Origin: Deltaproteobacteria bacterium
GTDB taxonomy: Bacteria > Desulfobacterota > Syntrophia > Syntrophales > UBA2210
Direction: 5' to 3'
DNA: 64,000 bases
Assembly: GCA_016933965.1 (NCBI GenBank)
Contig: JAFGTS010000040.1
Coordinates: forward strand, 1 to 64,000
Shown here: in pieces, positions 38,310 to 47,253 of the stretch
Position numbering within the stretch: the first letter of the stretch is position 1
Layout of the letters: every line of letters begins with the position of its first letter
Made by a program: the position numbers and the translations under genes
Notes under the pieces: generated by a model
Told to the model about the DNA's origin: nothing
The model's database searches: none
What the model saw: the letters and a program-made list of their open reading frames with translations, nothing else

Positions 38310-39368
38310 TCACGCCTGCCCGGTACCGATTGTCAGCGCGTACTGAAGGATCACGTATACCAGGTAGATACCCAGGAGCCACGCCCCTTGCCAGCGCTTG
38401 AACCGGCCGTCGCGGTTCATCACGATGAAGAACCGGAAGGAATAGAGGATGATGAGCATGGCCGGGAAGTGAAAGGTGAAGAAATTCGGTGGAACGGCGA
38501 GGGGACGGGTGGCCGCCGCGGCGCCGATGACGAAAAGGCAGTTCAGCACATCGGCCCCGACGATATTGCCCACGGTAATATCAGGATGCCCCTTGCGGAC
38601 GGACGCCACGGCCGTCATCAGTTCCGGCAGTGATGTTCCCAGGGCCACCATGGTCGCTGCAATGACATCGTGGGGAACACCGATCCTGTATGCCAGTTCC
38701 GCAGCACAGGGAACGAGAATACGTGCCCCGGCCACCACAAGGATCAGCCCCGCCGCTATCAATGCCCACGCCCTTCCCAGTGACATGGTTTCCGCCGGGG
38801 GGTCCGCTGTCCTGCGGGTCTTTTCTTCTTCATCCTGCCGGGCCCAGCGGTACGTGGCGAAAAGATACCAGCCGAGCAAAACGAGCAGAAGCATCCCGAC
38901 CCACCGGTTCAGGACCGGTTCTCCCCCCGAAGCGAACCAGGCAAAAAGGGAGAGAACGACCAGCAACGTGGCGGCGCCGACCTGCACAAGACCGGTTCGG
39001 TTCAGGATATAGCGTTTCACGGGTACCGCCGCCAGCAGACAGGTGACGCCGAAGATAAGCCCCGTGTCGGCGATGATCGAGCCGACGCCGTTTCCCAGGG
39101 CCAGGCCGGGGTCTCCGAGCCAGGCGGCCACGACGGAGACAAAGGCCTCCGGTGTCGTCGTTCCAAGGGAAACGATCGTGGCCCCGATGACCACCTGTGA
39201 GAGACCTGTTCGCCGGGCAAGACTCACCACGCCGTCGATCATCCAGTCGGCGCCTTTTGAGAGAAGGACGATGCAGACGATGATGGCGATGACCAGTGCA
39301 AGGGAAGGCAGTCCCGCGACCAGTTCCCGTATCGCTGTATCATTGCCCAGGAGGTTAAGAATATCCAT
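38310..39368 (-). CDS. Calcium/sodium exchanger family protein (YrbG-like)
   Basis: 352 residues with about ten membrane helices arranged as two inverted halves. The alpha-1 repeat reads VVIGATIVSLGTTTPEAFVSVVAAW then GNGVGSIIADTGLIFG. The alpha-2 repeat reads VIAATMVALGTSLPELMTAVASV then GNIVGADVLNCLFVIG. Both carry the ion-binding Glu and Asn/Asp positions of the CaCA superfamily. Likely exchanges Ca2+ or another cation for Na+ or H+ across the inner membrane. A single gene, convergent with alaS with a 27-base gap. Confidence 0.92.
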   Translation of the reverse strand: MDILNLLGNDTAIRELVAGLPSLALVIAIIVCIVLLSKGADWMIDGVVSLARRTGLSQVVIGATIVSLGTTTPEAFVSVVAAWLGDPGLALGNGVGSIIADTGLIFGVTCLLAAVPVKRYILNRTGLVQVGAATLLVVLSLFAWFASGGEPVLNRWVGMLLLVLLGWYLFATYRWARQDEEEKTRRTADPPAETMSLGRAWALIAAGLILVVAGARILVPCAAELAYRIGVPHDVIAATMVALGTSLPELMTAVASVRKGHPDITVGNIVGADVLNCLFVIGAAAATRPLAVPPNFFTFHFPAMLIILYSFRFFIVMNRDGRFKRWQGAWLLGIYLVYVILQYALTIGTGQA

Positions 39369-39410
39369 ATAACAAGAGCCTTCCTTGTTTCAGTACGGAC
39401 CGCCCGAACA

Positions 39411-42179
39411 TTACCGTTTTCCACACAGCGTTCCGATGAAACACCCGCCGCCTCCGCCGGAACCGCTTTCTTTCTTTTCAAAGGTCGCCTCGATGACATG
39501 GTCCGCCGTCACCGATTCGAAGGTATACGTTGAGATGGCACCAGCCGATGTGCCATCGACAAAAACATCGGCGATGGAATACCCTTTTTCCGCTGCTACG
39601 GCAAATGAAAGGGTTCCGCCTTCCGCCACCGTGAGGGTCCCCGAGGGGGTTATAGTGCCGCCTTCACCGGCGGTTGCCGTGATGGAAAATGTGACGACGT
39701 CTGTCTCAAAGAGCGCCTGGATCTCATGGTCTTCCCCGATGTCGGTAAAAGTGTAAGATGAGACCGCGCCCACCGACGCACCATCCACCAGCACATCAGA
39801 CACATGATACCCCTGATCGGGGGAGATGGTAAATGCCTTTTCGCTTTCTGCCGCAACCGGTATCGTACCCGATGGATCGATATTTCCACCTGCTCCCGCC
39901 GAGGCGCGTATCTCGTAAGTTGGCGGCAGATCGGCAAAGGTGGCCTCGATGGTATGATCACGGGTAACATTTGTGAAGGTATATGTGGAAAATGCTCCAA
40001 TACCGGTACCGTCTATGCTGATAGAAGCGATCCAGAAACCATCATCGGGCTTGATCGCAAATGTCTGTCTTGCTCCATGACCGACCACAATTGAGCCTGC
40101 AGGAGAGATAGTTCCCCCCGCACCAGCCGTGGCTGTGATCGTGTGGATCTCCGGAACCCCGTAGATCCTGATCTTCCACGTATCGAATGTTCCTGAATCT
40201 TTTTCAGCCAGGTCTCCCACCGCGAGTGTCCATGTTCCCAGGGCCGATTCCCCGAAATGGCGGACGGTTCCAAAACGCCAGTTGTCGTATTCGTTGCCGC
40301 GACCGTTCCTGTGTTGCAGAGCCAGAATGCTCTGTGTTCCCGAGGGCGCGGTCAGCACTATCGCAAGGTCCCCCCAGTAGGGATGATCCGCGGTAAAAAA
40401 GACATCCACGAACTCAACCGTGATGTCATCGGAGATCGTTATGCTGTCGCTGACCCCCACCGGATCATTGTCAGGGATCGGTATGTGGGGACTCGATGTC
40501 TTTTCGGTCACAACGTCGTCCTCGGCCGGCAACCACGTTTCAGCGGCGGTGACCGCCGCCGTTGCATCGACCCGGCCGAAACCGTATTTATGATTGATGT
40601 GATAACCGGCGCCGTTGGTGGTCCAGTCTATATCCAGGGGATCATTCTTCTCCGCAGTGGTGATAAGGATGTGCTGCACGTCACGCCAGCCCAAAGAGGG
40701 GTTCGCCTGCAGCATAAGGGCGACGATGCCGGAAACAACGGGCGTCGACGCCGATGTGCCCGTGAAGGTGTTTGTATATTTTCCAAGGTATGTTCGAGCC
40801 GTTGTCGTCACATCCGCTGTTTCACTGCTCGACGGGGCGTTTATCAGGATGTTTGAACCTTCCTCAGAGTAATCGGCTTGTTCTCCGTCGCAGGTGGACG
40901 AGGCCACGGCGATGGTGTAACGGGAATTGGTATAGCCGTCATAATTTGAATTATCATATTCGGGCTCACCGTTCCCGTTTCCCCCGGCCCAGACATAAAT
41001 GTTTCCAAGCCCGTTCCTTCCGGTCGTGACGCCTGCCTCCAGAGCATCTTCCGTTGCAGGTGGAAGAATTTTCAAATACGCGCCGCTGTCGGTGGAGCCC
41101 CAACTATTGCTGTATATGTCGATTATATCCGGCTCGAACGTGAGACCCAGGGCCTCATCGGCTTCATCAATGAAACCATAGGCGTTCATAATACGGATTC
41201 CCACAAGACCGGCGGAGGGGGCGGCGCCCACAACACCGATCCCGTTGAATCCGCGGGCGGCGGCGAGACCGGCGCATGATGTTCCATGATTGCTGGCAGT
41301 GGGATCATTGTCAATGTCCACAAAATCCCAGCAGTATTCCTGAAGAACATTGGCCTGAAGATCCTCGTGATGTATCTCAAGGCCGTCGTCCACGACGGCA
41401 ATGACCTCGTTAGTACTGCCCCGGTACACGTCCCAGGTGGTGACGATGTTCACGTCCTCACCCGGCGTGCCACCCTCCTGCCCCGTGTTTTTCAAGTGCC
41501 ACTGATCACCGAAGAGGGTATCGGTCGGAATGGCTTTTTTCTCGAAGTATCGTAAGCAGGCGGGATAGGAATACAGAACATTCTTTTCTTTATAAAGCCG
41601 ATCGGCCGTCTCTATCGAATCGAGAGGGTCGCCGGCATAATAGAGGAACGCCCGGTCGGAGAGGGGAAAGACCTGTACCCGTTCCAGGTCATAGATTTCC
41701 TCAATAGCGGCAATGTCACCCTTCGTCAATGAGTCAGGGTAGCGGACAATGATATTTCCCGTTGGGATCAGCCGGGATGCCGGGCTACGGTCCGTTCCGC
41801 GGTAGAAAACGGGGCTTGCCGCTTCGGCGTTTTCCGTTCGGCGCAGCGTGGCCAGGATGGATGGCAGGTCTTTCCGGTTGACGGGGAAGGGCATCTTCAG
41901 GCGGGTAAAGCGGTCGCCCTCCTCGACAGCAAGGGTATCCACCTGGAGAATTTCCGCGAGGGACGTTTCTTTCAGGTCGAGCCTTTGTCCCGGGCGGGTG
42001 AAAAGGGCGAACTCGTCGAGCGCCATGACGGCCCGTACCGGACGGTCTCCTACATGCCAGACGACGCTTTCTTTCCCGTCGGTCCCCTGGGGGACCTTTT
42101 CAAGCGCCTGCGACGGGCGGGGTCCGGCTGCAAGCAGGAACATGATGGTCAGTATGGTGATGAAGAAACGTATTCTCAT
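39411..42179 (-). CDS. Secreted subtilisin-type protease with P-domain and repeats
   Basis: 922 residues from the ATG at 42179. A signal peptide (IRFFITILTIMFLLAAG...SQA) and a propeptide-like region (to about 200) lead into an S8 catalytic domain. Its triad is visible as AVVDDG (Asp, about 260), NHGTSCAG (His, about 295) and GTSASTP (Ser, about 474). A proprotein-convertase P-domain (about 565-670) follows. Then come three repeats of about 75 residues, each with GxGGxIxPxGxxxVxxG and ending YTFxxVTxDHxIEATF. It ends in a Gly-rich linker and CFIGTLCGKR, resembling a cut-short CFI-box tail. The C-terminal Cys suggests lipid attachment or processing. An extracellular or surface protease. Confidence 0.9.
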   Translation of the reverse strand: MRIRFFITILTIMFLLAAGPRPSQALEKVPQGTDGKESVVWHVGDRPVRAVMALDEFALFTRPGQRLDLKETSLAEILQVDTLAVEEGDRFTRLKMPFPVNRKDLPSILATLRRTENAEAASPVFYRGTDRSPASRLIPTGNIIVRYPDSLTKGDIAAIEEIYDLERVQVFPLSDRAFLYYAGDPLDSIETADRLYKEKNVLYSYPACLRYFEKKAIPTDTLFGDQWHLKNTGQEGGTPGEDVNIVTTWDVYRGSTNEVIAVVDDGLEIHHEDLQANVLQEYCWDFVDIDNDPTASNHGTSCAGLAAARGFNGIGVVGAAPSAGLVGIRIMNAYGFIDEADEALGLTFEPDIIDIYSNSWGSTDSGAYLKILPPATEDALEAGVTTGRNGLGNIYVWAGGNGNGEPEYDNSNYDGYTNSRYTIAVASSTCDGEQADYSEEGSNILINAPSSSETADVTTTARTYLGKYTNTFTGTSASTPVVSGIVALMLQANPSLGWRDVQHILITTAEKNDPLDIDWTTNGAGYHINHKYGFGRVDATAAVTAAETWLPAEDDVVTEKTSSPHIPIPDNDPVGVSDSITISDDITVEFVDVFFTADHPYWGDLAIVLTAPSGTQSILALQHRNGRGNEYDNWRFGTVRHFGESALGTWTLAVGDLAEKDSGTFDTWKIRIYGVPEIHTITATAGAGGTISPAGSIVVGHGARQTFAIKPDDGFWIASISIDGTGIGAFSTYTFTNVTRDHTIEATFADLPPTYEIRASAGAGGNIDPSGTIPVAAESEKAFTISPDQGYHVSDVLVDGASVGAVSSYTFTDIGEDHEIQALFETDVVTFSITATAGEGGTITPSGTLTVAEGGTLSFAVAAEKGYSIADVFVDGTSAGAISTYTFESVTADHVIEATFEKKESGSGGGGGCFIGTLCGKR

Positions 42180-42341
42180 GTCGGAAGGGAACCGTACCAT
42201 TTGGCAAAAATATCCCAAAAGCAGCCTGGATTCAAGGAAGAAGGTCTGTCATTGAAAGTTCCAGCTCCGAGCAATACGTTCCCGTAACGGCGACCAGGTG
42301 CCTCCTTGATCAGCCGGAACATTGAGCCTGAGGATGGAAGT

Positions 42342-42986
42342 TCAATCCTTCAGGTAGATCTCTATCCGCTCTTTGCCTTTTCCGATATTTTTTCGCTTCA
42401 GCTCCAGGGGACCGATCTCACCGGTTTGCCTAATATGCGTGCCGCCACAGGAGACCTTTCCGAAACCGGGTATTTCCCAGAATCGCTGCTCGGTTTTACC
42501 GTCACTGAAGTCACTGGTGATGGGAAGGTCGGCCCCTATGAGTTCGCGGGCCTTTTCCTCAAGAAGAGGGAAGATGCGGGATATGCTTCCCTCCCAGAAA
42601 AAGTCGAGACGGGCCTTGTCCTCGGCGATATGGGCGCCGACCTTTTCAGGGCGGCCGAAACGCTGATAGACAAGTTCCAGGATGATCTCGGCGGCGAAAT
42701 GAAGGCGCATGAGGCGGTACCGGCGGTTCCAGTCCAGTTCGATAAGGACCTTCTCACCGGTCGACAGGTCATGTCCTTCTTCAAGGGTATAAAAAATTTC
42801 CAGATCGTCTTTTTCGGCCTTCAGGACCTTGAACCCCTGGATCGTTCCCCGGTCGGATTCCTGCCCGCCGGCAAAGGCATAGAGGATCGTTCTGTCAAGT
42901 GTGACAATATTTCCGCTGACATCCGTTACGGTGGCGATCAGCTCCGTCAGATAAGGATCCTGCCAGAAGACCTTTTCAGTTGCCAT
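42342..42986 (-). CDS. AlaX-type alanyl-tRNA editing protein
   Basis: 214 residues from the ATG at 42986, with GGAG upstream; the frame to 43061 adds a tail of no family character. It matches the editing half of AlaRS. The N-terminal beta-barrel has TILYAFAGGQESDRGTI (the usual T-x-F-Y-P-x-x-G-G-Q-P-x-D-x-G, here altered). The zinc-site region has H96 and E100 (HFAAE, normally HxxxH) and C180/H184 (CGGTH). It should deacylate Ser- or Gly-tRNA-Ala. The His-to-Glu change may alter metal binding. A full alaS with its own editing domain lies 4 kb away. Confidence 0.82.
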   Translation of the reverse strand: MATEKVFWQDPYLTELIATVTDVSGNIVTLDRTILYAFAGGQESDRGTIQGFKVLKAEKDDLEIFYTLEEGHDLSTGEKVLIELDWNRRYRLMRLHFAAEIILELVYQRFGRPEKVGAHIAEDKARLDFFWEGSISRIFPLLEEKARELIGADLPITSDFSDGKTEQRFWEIPGFGKVSCGGTHIRQTGEIGPLELKRKNIGKGKERIEIYLKD

Positions 42987-43216
42987 AGATACTACTCCAA
43001 CATAAAGCTTTTGAAGCCATCGGCATTCCTTCATACACCCTTTCAGGAAACTTTCAAGCATTTATTTCGTAAAACCGTGCAAACGGTTGGAGTATAAAGA
43101 GAAACAATATAAAAAGACAAAGATGATGATTGTCACAAGTGTTGGTGCCTTCCTTTGTTCGGCACAAAAATGAAGACGCTGATATTGTGACAAGTGACAA
43201 TAAATTGTTTCTGCCT

Positions 43217-43351
43217 TTACGGGATGTCGATGGCGGGTTTCTGCAGCCGCGTGATGTTCGGCCCGTGTTCCTTAATGATATCATTAGGAATATTCAGCGT
43301 TTTTGCCATGTCGAGGTTCAGGCAGAGAGGATTGATCATGCAGAGTACCAT
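43217..43351 (-). CDS. Possible 44-codon small ORF or gene remnant
   Basis: In the 359-base gap between the AlaX gene and the enoyl-CoA hydratase, a minus-strand frame from an ATG at 43351 encodes 44 residues. It begins MVLCMINPLC and ends with RLQKPAIDIP. The same frame stays open without a start for about 19 codons upstream (TKKGRRQL just before). The composition (Asn/Ile/Pro-rich with a helix DMAKTLNIPNDIIKEHG) looks protein-like rather than random. It contains a 14-base palindrome (43273-43286). It could be a small gene or the tail of a decayed one. The rest of the gap shows nothing. Confidence 0.3.
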   Translation of the reverse strand: MVLCMINPLCLNLDMAKTLNIPNDIIKEHGPNITRLQKPAIDIP

Positions 43352-43420
43352 AAGCTGCCTGCGCCCCTTTTTCGTTAATTGTGATGCAGTGGTTTCAGCG
43401 TATGAACGTTAAGGAATCAT

Positions 43421-44266
43421 CTATTTGCCTTTGAATTCCGGTTGTCTCTTTTCGAGAAAGCACATCAGGCCTTCAAAAAAATCCTCAGTTTGGACCAATT
43501 CTACCGCCGCTGCCCTTTCTTCTTTCAGCCCTTCCGGGATGCCCCGGTCCCTGCCTGTGTTGACGCACTTCTTGATCAGGCCCATGCTGTACGTAGCTCC
43601 ACGGGCAAGTTTCTTTGCGTAAGAAAGCGATTCCTTTTCCAGTTCTTCCGCCTCAAAGACCCTGTTCACCAGGCCGAGGGACAGGGCTTCGTCGGCACTT
43701 ATCCTTGAACCTTCCAGCATGAACTCCAAAGCCTTGCTCCTGCCGATGAGACGCGGAAGCCGCTGGGTGCCACCAGCCACGGGCAGTAACCCAAGTCGTA
43801 TCTCAGGTAGTCCGATCGTTCCTGAATTTCTGCCCATGAATCGAAAATCGCAGGACATGGCGAATTCCAGCCCCCCGCCCAGGGCATGGCCGTTAATGGC
43901 CGCTATGGTGGGTTTTCTCATGGTTTCGACCATATTGAACGTTTGATGGACCTCGGCGAATATATCTCCTACCTTGGTCGCGAGACCCTTGATCATCTGT
44001 TTCACCAGTTGTGCCTGGTCCATGGATGCAGCTGCTTCAGGAGGTATGTCGGACGGAATATCGGTCAGGTCGGCCCCCGCTGAGAAAAATTTTTTTATTG
44101 CACTTTTGAACAGCACGCATCGTATGTCCGGTGCATTATCCATCCGGGAGACCAGGTGTTTCAATTCGTCCGTAAAGGAACTGTTCATTGTGTTTGCCGG
44201 CGGCTTGTTGATGGTGACCACACCGACACCCTCTACATTCTGTAATTCGAAAAATTTGTAGTTCAC
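43421..44266 (-). CDS. Enoyl-CoA hydratase/isomerase family protein
   Basis: 281 residues from a GTG at 44266 (GGGAGG five bases upstream); a GTG at 44272 is too close to that site. Crotonase fold: VLFKSAIKKFFSAGADLTDI (oxyanion hole), INGHALGGGLEFAMSCDFRF with the first catalytic Glu, and LPEIRLGLLPVAGGTQRLPRLIG with the second. Both acid-base glutamates are present, so hydration of a 2-enoyl-CoA is likely. A 15-20 residue insertion (IPSDIPPEAAASMDQAQLVKQMIK, about 75-98) replaces the usual short loop. It probably works in beta-oxidation with the ligase/dehydrogenase genes at 45-50 kb, though transcribed oppositely. Confidence 0.9.
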   Translation of the reverse strand: MNYKFFELQNVEGVGVVTINKPPANTMNSSFTDELKHLVSRMDNAPDIRCVLFKSAIKKFFSAGADLTDIPSDIPPEAAASMDQAQLVKQMIKGLATKVGDIFAEVHQTFNMVETMRKPTIAAINGHALGGGLEFAMSCDFRFMGRNSGTIGLPEIRLGLLPVAGGTQRLPRLIGRSKALEFMLEGSRISADEALSLGLVNRVFEAEELEKESLSYAKKLARGATYSMGLIKKCVNTGRDRGIPEGLKEERAAAVELVQTEDFFEGLMCFLEKRQPEFKGK

Positions 44267-44440
44267 AGGCACCTCCCGGTAAAAAAATATTGTGACATGA
44301 TGAACAGGTGACCCTTGCCGTCAATGAGAAGTCATTGATACTATGAACGACAGCAAGCATCCGGGCCGGGGTTTCGTGCTGCAGAAGAGTGGAAGGAAGA
44401 CAACGAAGGAAAATGAAAGGGAAGTGAGCAATAACGACCG

Positions 44441-45145
44441 TTACAATTGTTCCGGTCCGGTGATCGGATCAAAGCCGCACCAGGTGGTGATACGTTCTAT
44501 GGGGTCCCGGGCGCTTTCCAGCCTGTTTGCCGGGAACTTCCAGTCAGGATAGCCGATGGCAATGGACATGACTATCCGTTTGGACTCAGGTATTCCTGCG
44601 TGCTCCCGCAATACGTCGGGGTACATGATCCCCTGATCCTCGATACAGGTGCCGAGACCGTAAGTGAGCGCGACAAGGCAGATGTTCTGGGCAACGGTAC
44701 CGATGTCGAACATGGGACCGCCCTCCGTCAGAACGCGATCCGTCATTATAATGATGGCGGCCGGCGCGTCAAAGTAGCGGAAACCCCGTTCAAGCCAGGC
44801 AGCCCTCTTTTCCATGTCATCTCGGGGAATATCCATGAGCTCGAAAAGCTGCATGCCCAGTTCCACCTGGCGGTCGCGGTACACGCTTTCAAAAGGCCAC
44901 CCCCCGGAGGGATGTTCCAGATGGAGCGGAGCACCGGAATGCAACTTTTCAATGTTGACGTTTTTTACATTTTCAAGTACTTTTCCAGTAATCACGGTAA
45001 ATTCCCAGGGCTGGGTATTCATCGCTGAGGGGGCGCGGACAGCAATCTCGAGGATGTTACTGAGGATTTCCTTCGGAACCGGATCCGGTTTATACTTTCT
45101 TATGCTTTTTCGCATTCGTATGGCTTCAACGATATCCATGCACAT
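44441..45145 (-). CDS. Nitroreductase-family flavoprotein
   Basis: 234 residues. IRMRKSIRKYKPDPVPKEILSNILEIAVRAPSAMNTQPWEFTV is the typical FMN-binding N-terminus. DIGTVAQNICLVALTYGLGTCI and a C-terminal IGYPDW complete the fold. The family reduces nitro groups, quinones or other electrophiles with NAD(P)H; the substrate cannot be told. CAGGAGAAC precedes the first ATG (45145); a second ATG lies at 45139. Divergent from the acyl-CoA ligase at 45378, with a 232-base gap in which I see no clear promoter. Confidence 0.88.
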   Translation of the reverse strand: MCMDIVEAIRMRKSIRKYKPDPVPKEILSNILEIAVRAPSAMNTQPWEFTVITGKVLENVKNVNIEKLHSGAPLHLEHPSGGWPFESVYRDRQVELGMQLFELMDIPRDDMEKRAAWLERGFRYFDAPAAIIIMTDRVLTEGGPMFDIGTVAQNICLVALTYGLGTCIEDQGIMYPDVLREHAGIPESKRIVMSIAIGYPDWKFPANRLESARDPIERITTWCGFDPITGPEQL

Positions 45146-45377
45146 GTTCTCCTGTTGAGTGTTGATTAAATTCGGGGTGAGACGATTTCTTTACCGGGCA
45201 GTATAGTCTTTTCATACATCTCTGTCAATTACATAGGAATATGGTTAATCCGGGGTTGGTCAACAAACACTGCCGGTCACCATACGCTTTACGGGAAGTG
45301 AAATCTGTTCAACGGGGAAGCAAAGAGGATGAAAGCCGGGATATAATGTTCACGATAACACAGAAGGGGGTGTCCTG

Positions 45378-47090
45378 ATGGAAGAAAAAAAGAACTTTAA
45401 GGCATGGCCCAAGGGCAGGCCGAAGTCGCTGCATTATCCCTTGATGCCCGTGTATCAGTTTCTCAATTCCGCCGCCGCGAGATTCCCGGACAGGGTGGCG
45501 ATCAGGTTTGCCGGAATGGAGCTCACCTATCAGGAATTGTTGAACCTGAGTAACAGGTTCTCCCATGCCCTGAAAGCACGGGGCGTCAAGAAGGGTGACC
45601 GGGTCGCCGTTCACCTGCCCAACTGCCCGCAGTTTGCCATCGCTTATTACGGCCTGTTAAAGCTGGGTGCCATATTCGTGCCCTGTTCTCCTTTGATGGT
45701 TGAAAGAGAACTGGAGTATCAGCTCAATGACTCCGGCGCTGAAACGCTTGTCACTCTTGAGCTCCTCTTCGGTGTCGTTGATAAAGTACTGGACAGGACA
45801 AAGGTTAAAAACCTGGTAGTCGCGAGCCTGGCCGATACCTATCCGCCGGTTTCGGCACCGGTCAAGCTTCTTACAAAGGGGCAGATCCCCAAGGGAGAGG
45901 ATTTCCTGACCCTGCTGCAGGAGGGAAGCACCGACCCGATCGATGTGGAGATCGATCCGAAAAAGGATCTGGCCCATCTCGCTTACACCGGCGGGACCAC
46001 GGGGCTTTCCAAGGGGGTCATGATGTCTCATTACAACGTGGTGGTCAATGTCACCCAGGCCAACCACTGGTTTGCCGGCGGCGATATCTCCTATAAGGAC
46101 GGCGTCCTGACGTGGGACAGGACATTAATAGAACAGGAGATGCCCGATAAGGAACAGGCGTTGACCGAGGGCATGACCATGCTTGTCGTGGTTCCCTGGT
46201 TCCATGCAATGGGTACCATCGGGTACCTGAACAACCTGATCTACGGGACCCATACGATGATCGTCTATCCGCGTTTCGATCCCACGGAATATATCAGGGG
46301 CATTGAAAAGTATAAGGCCGAAATGGTAGGGGGTGCGCCTCAGCTGTATATCCCGCTGGTACAGCATCCCGAGTTCAAGAAGATAGATATGTCGGGCATT
46401 AAGCTTGCCGTGTCCGGTGCCGCACCGCTGCCGGTGCCGATCCTGGAGCAGATGCTCGATGCTTTTTCCGGTGTAGTCTGCGAGGCCTATGGGCTTACGG
46501 AGATCACCATGATCTGTATCGGGAACCCCCCGACGAGAGAGGGGCTGAAACCGGGCTCCGTGGGCATACCGATATTCGACACATACATTAATGTTATTGA
46601 CCTGACCACAGGCGAAGTGCTTCCTCCGGGAAAGGAGGGGGAGATCTGCATCAAGGGTCCCCAGTGCATGCTCGGATACTGGCAGAAACTGGAAGAAACG
46701 GCCCAGGTATTGATCGATGGCTGGGTGCACTCCGGTGATATCGGGTACGAGGATGAAGACGGATACTTCTATATCACCGACCGGAAGAAGGACATGATCA
46801 TATACAAGGGATACAATGTCTATCCGCGGGAACTGGAAGAGGTCCTGTTCGAGCATCCCGCGGTGGCGCACTGTGCCGTGGTGGGCAAGAAGGACGAGAA
46901 GGGGGGAGAGGTCCCTGTTGCGTTCATCCAGCGGAAGCCGGACGTTGATGCCGGTACCGATGAGATCATGAAGTTCGTGAACGAGCGGGTTGCCCATTAT
47001 AAGCATGTCCGGGAGGTGCGCTTTGTCGACGAGATCCCTGTGAGCGCGGCGGGAAAGGTCCTGAAGAGGGAGCTTAGAGAACTGCTGTGA
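45378..47090 (+). CDS. AMP-dependent acyl-CoA ligase
   Basis: 570 residues. ANL fold with YTGGTTGLSKGVMMSH (about 202-217) as the phosphate loop, GAPQLYIPL and EAYGLTEITMI in the middle, then HSGDIGYEDEDGYFYITDRKKDMIIYKGYNVYPRELEEVL. The C-terminal AAGKVLKREL holds the catalytic lysine. It activates a carboxylic acid (medium-chain or aromatic type) to its CoA thioester in the cytoplasm. The first of three rightward genes: ligase, acyl-CoA dehydrogenase, ligase. Residues 225-260 carry an insertion (FAGGDISYKDGVLTWDRT) also seen in other anaerobic ligases of this group. Preceded by AAGGGGGTG. Confidence 0.9.
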   Translation: MEEKKNFKAWPKGRPKSLHYPLMPVYQFLNSAAARFPDRVAIRFAGMELTYQELLNLSNRFSHALKARGVKKGDRVAVHLPNCPQFAIAYYGLLKLGAIFVPCSPLMVERELEYQLNDSGAETLVTLELLFGVVDKVLDRTKVKNLVVASLADTYPPVSAPVKLLTKGQIPKGEDFLTLLQEGSTDPIDVEIDPKKDLAHLAYTGGTTGLSKGVMMSHYNVVVNVTQANHWFAGGDISYKDGVLTWDRTLIEQEMPDKEQALTEGMTMLVVVPWFHAMGTIGYLNNLIYGTHTMIVYPRFDPTEYIRGIEKYKAEMVGGAPQLYIPLVQHPEFKKIDMSGIKLAVSGAAPLPVPILEQMLDAFSGVVCEAYGLTEITMICIGNPPTREGLKPGSVGIPIFDTYINVIDLTTGEVLPPGKEGEICIKGPQCMLGYWQKLEETAQVLIDGWVHSGDIGYEDEDGYFYITDRKKDMIIYKGYNVYPRELEEVLFEHPAVAHCAVVGKKDEKGGEVPVAFIQRKPDVDAGTDEIMKFVNERVAHYKHVREVRFVDEIPVSAAGKVLKRELRELL

Positions 47091-47118
47091 CGCAACAGGA
47101 TCGGGGCCCCGGGATCAG

Positions 47119-47142
47119 ACCGGACCCCTGATCAGGTCCGGT
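47119..47142 (+). other. Strong inverted repeat between the ligase and dehydrogenase genes
   Basis: ACCGGACC (47119-47126) pairs perfectly with GGTCCGGT (47135-47142) around an 8-base loop. No T-run follows. It may act as an RNA-stabilising hairpin or a weak pause in the 163-base gap before the dehydrogenase. Confidence 0.45.
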
Positions 47143-47253
47143 ATGACAGGTAACAGGTATGATCGCCGGAGTGGTAATGGACAGTGAACCTCCGCGGCGT
47201 GCGATATGGTGTGCGCTCGAAAGGAACATCCACTTGGAGAGGGAGGGTGCTCG

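Noticed and set aside
46125-47006. 293-residue minus-strand frame opposite the acyl-CoA ligase
   Set aside because: Shadow of the ligase gene.
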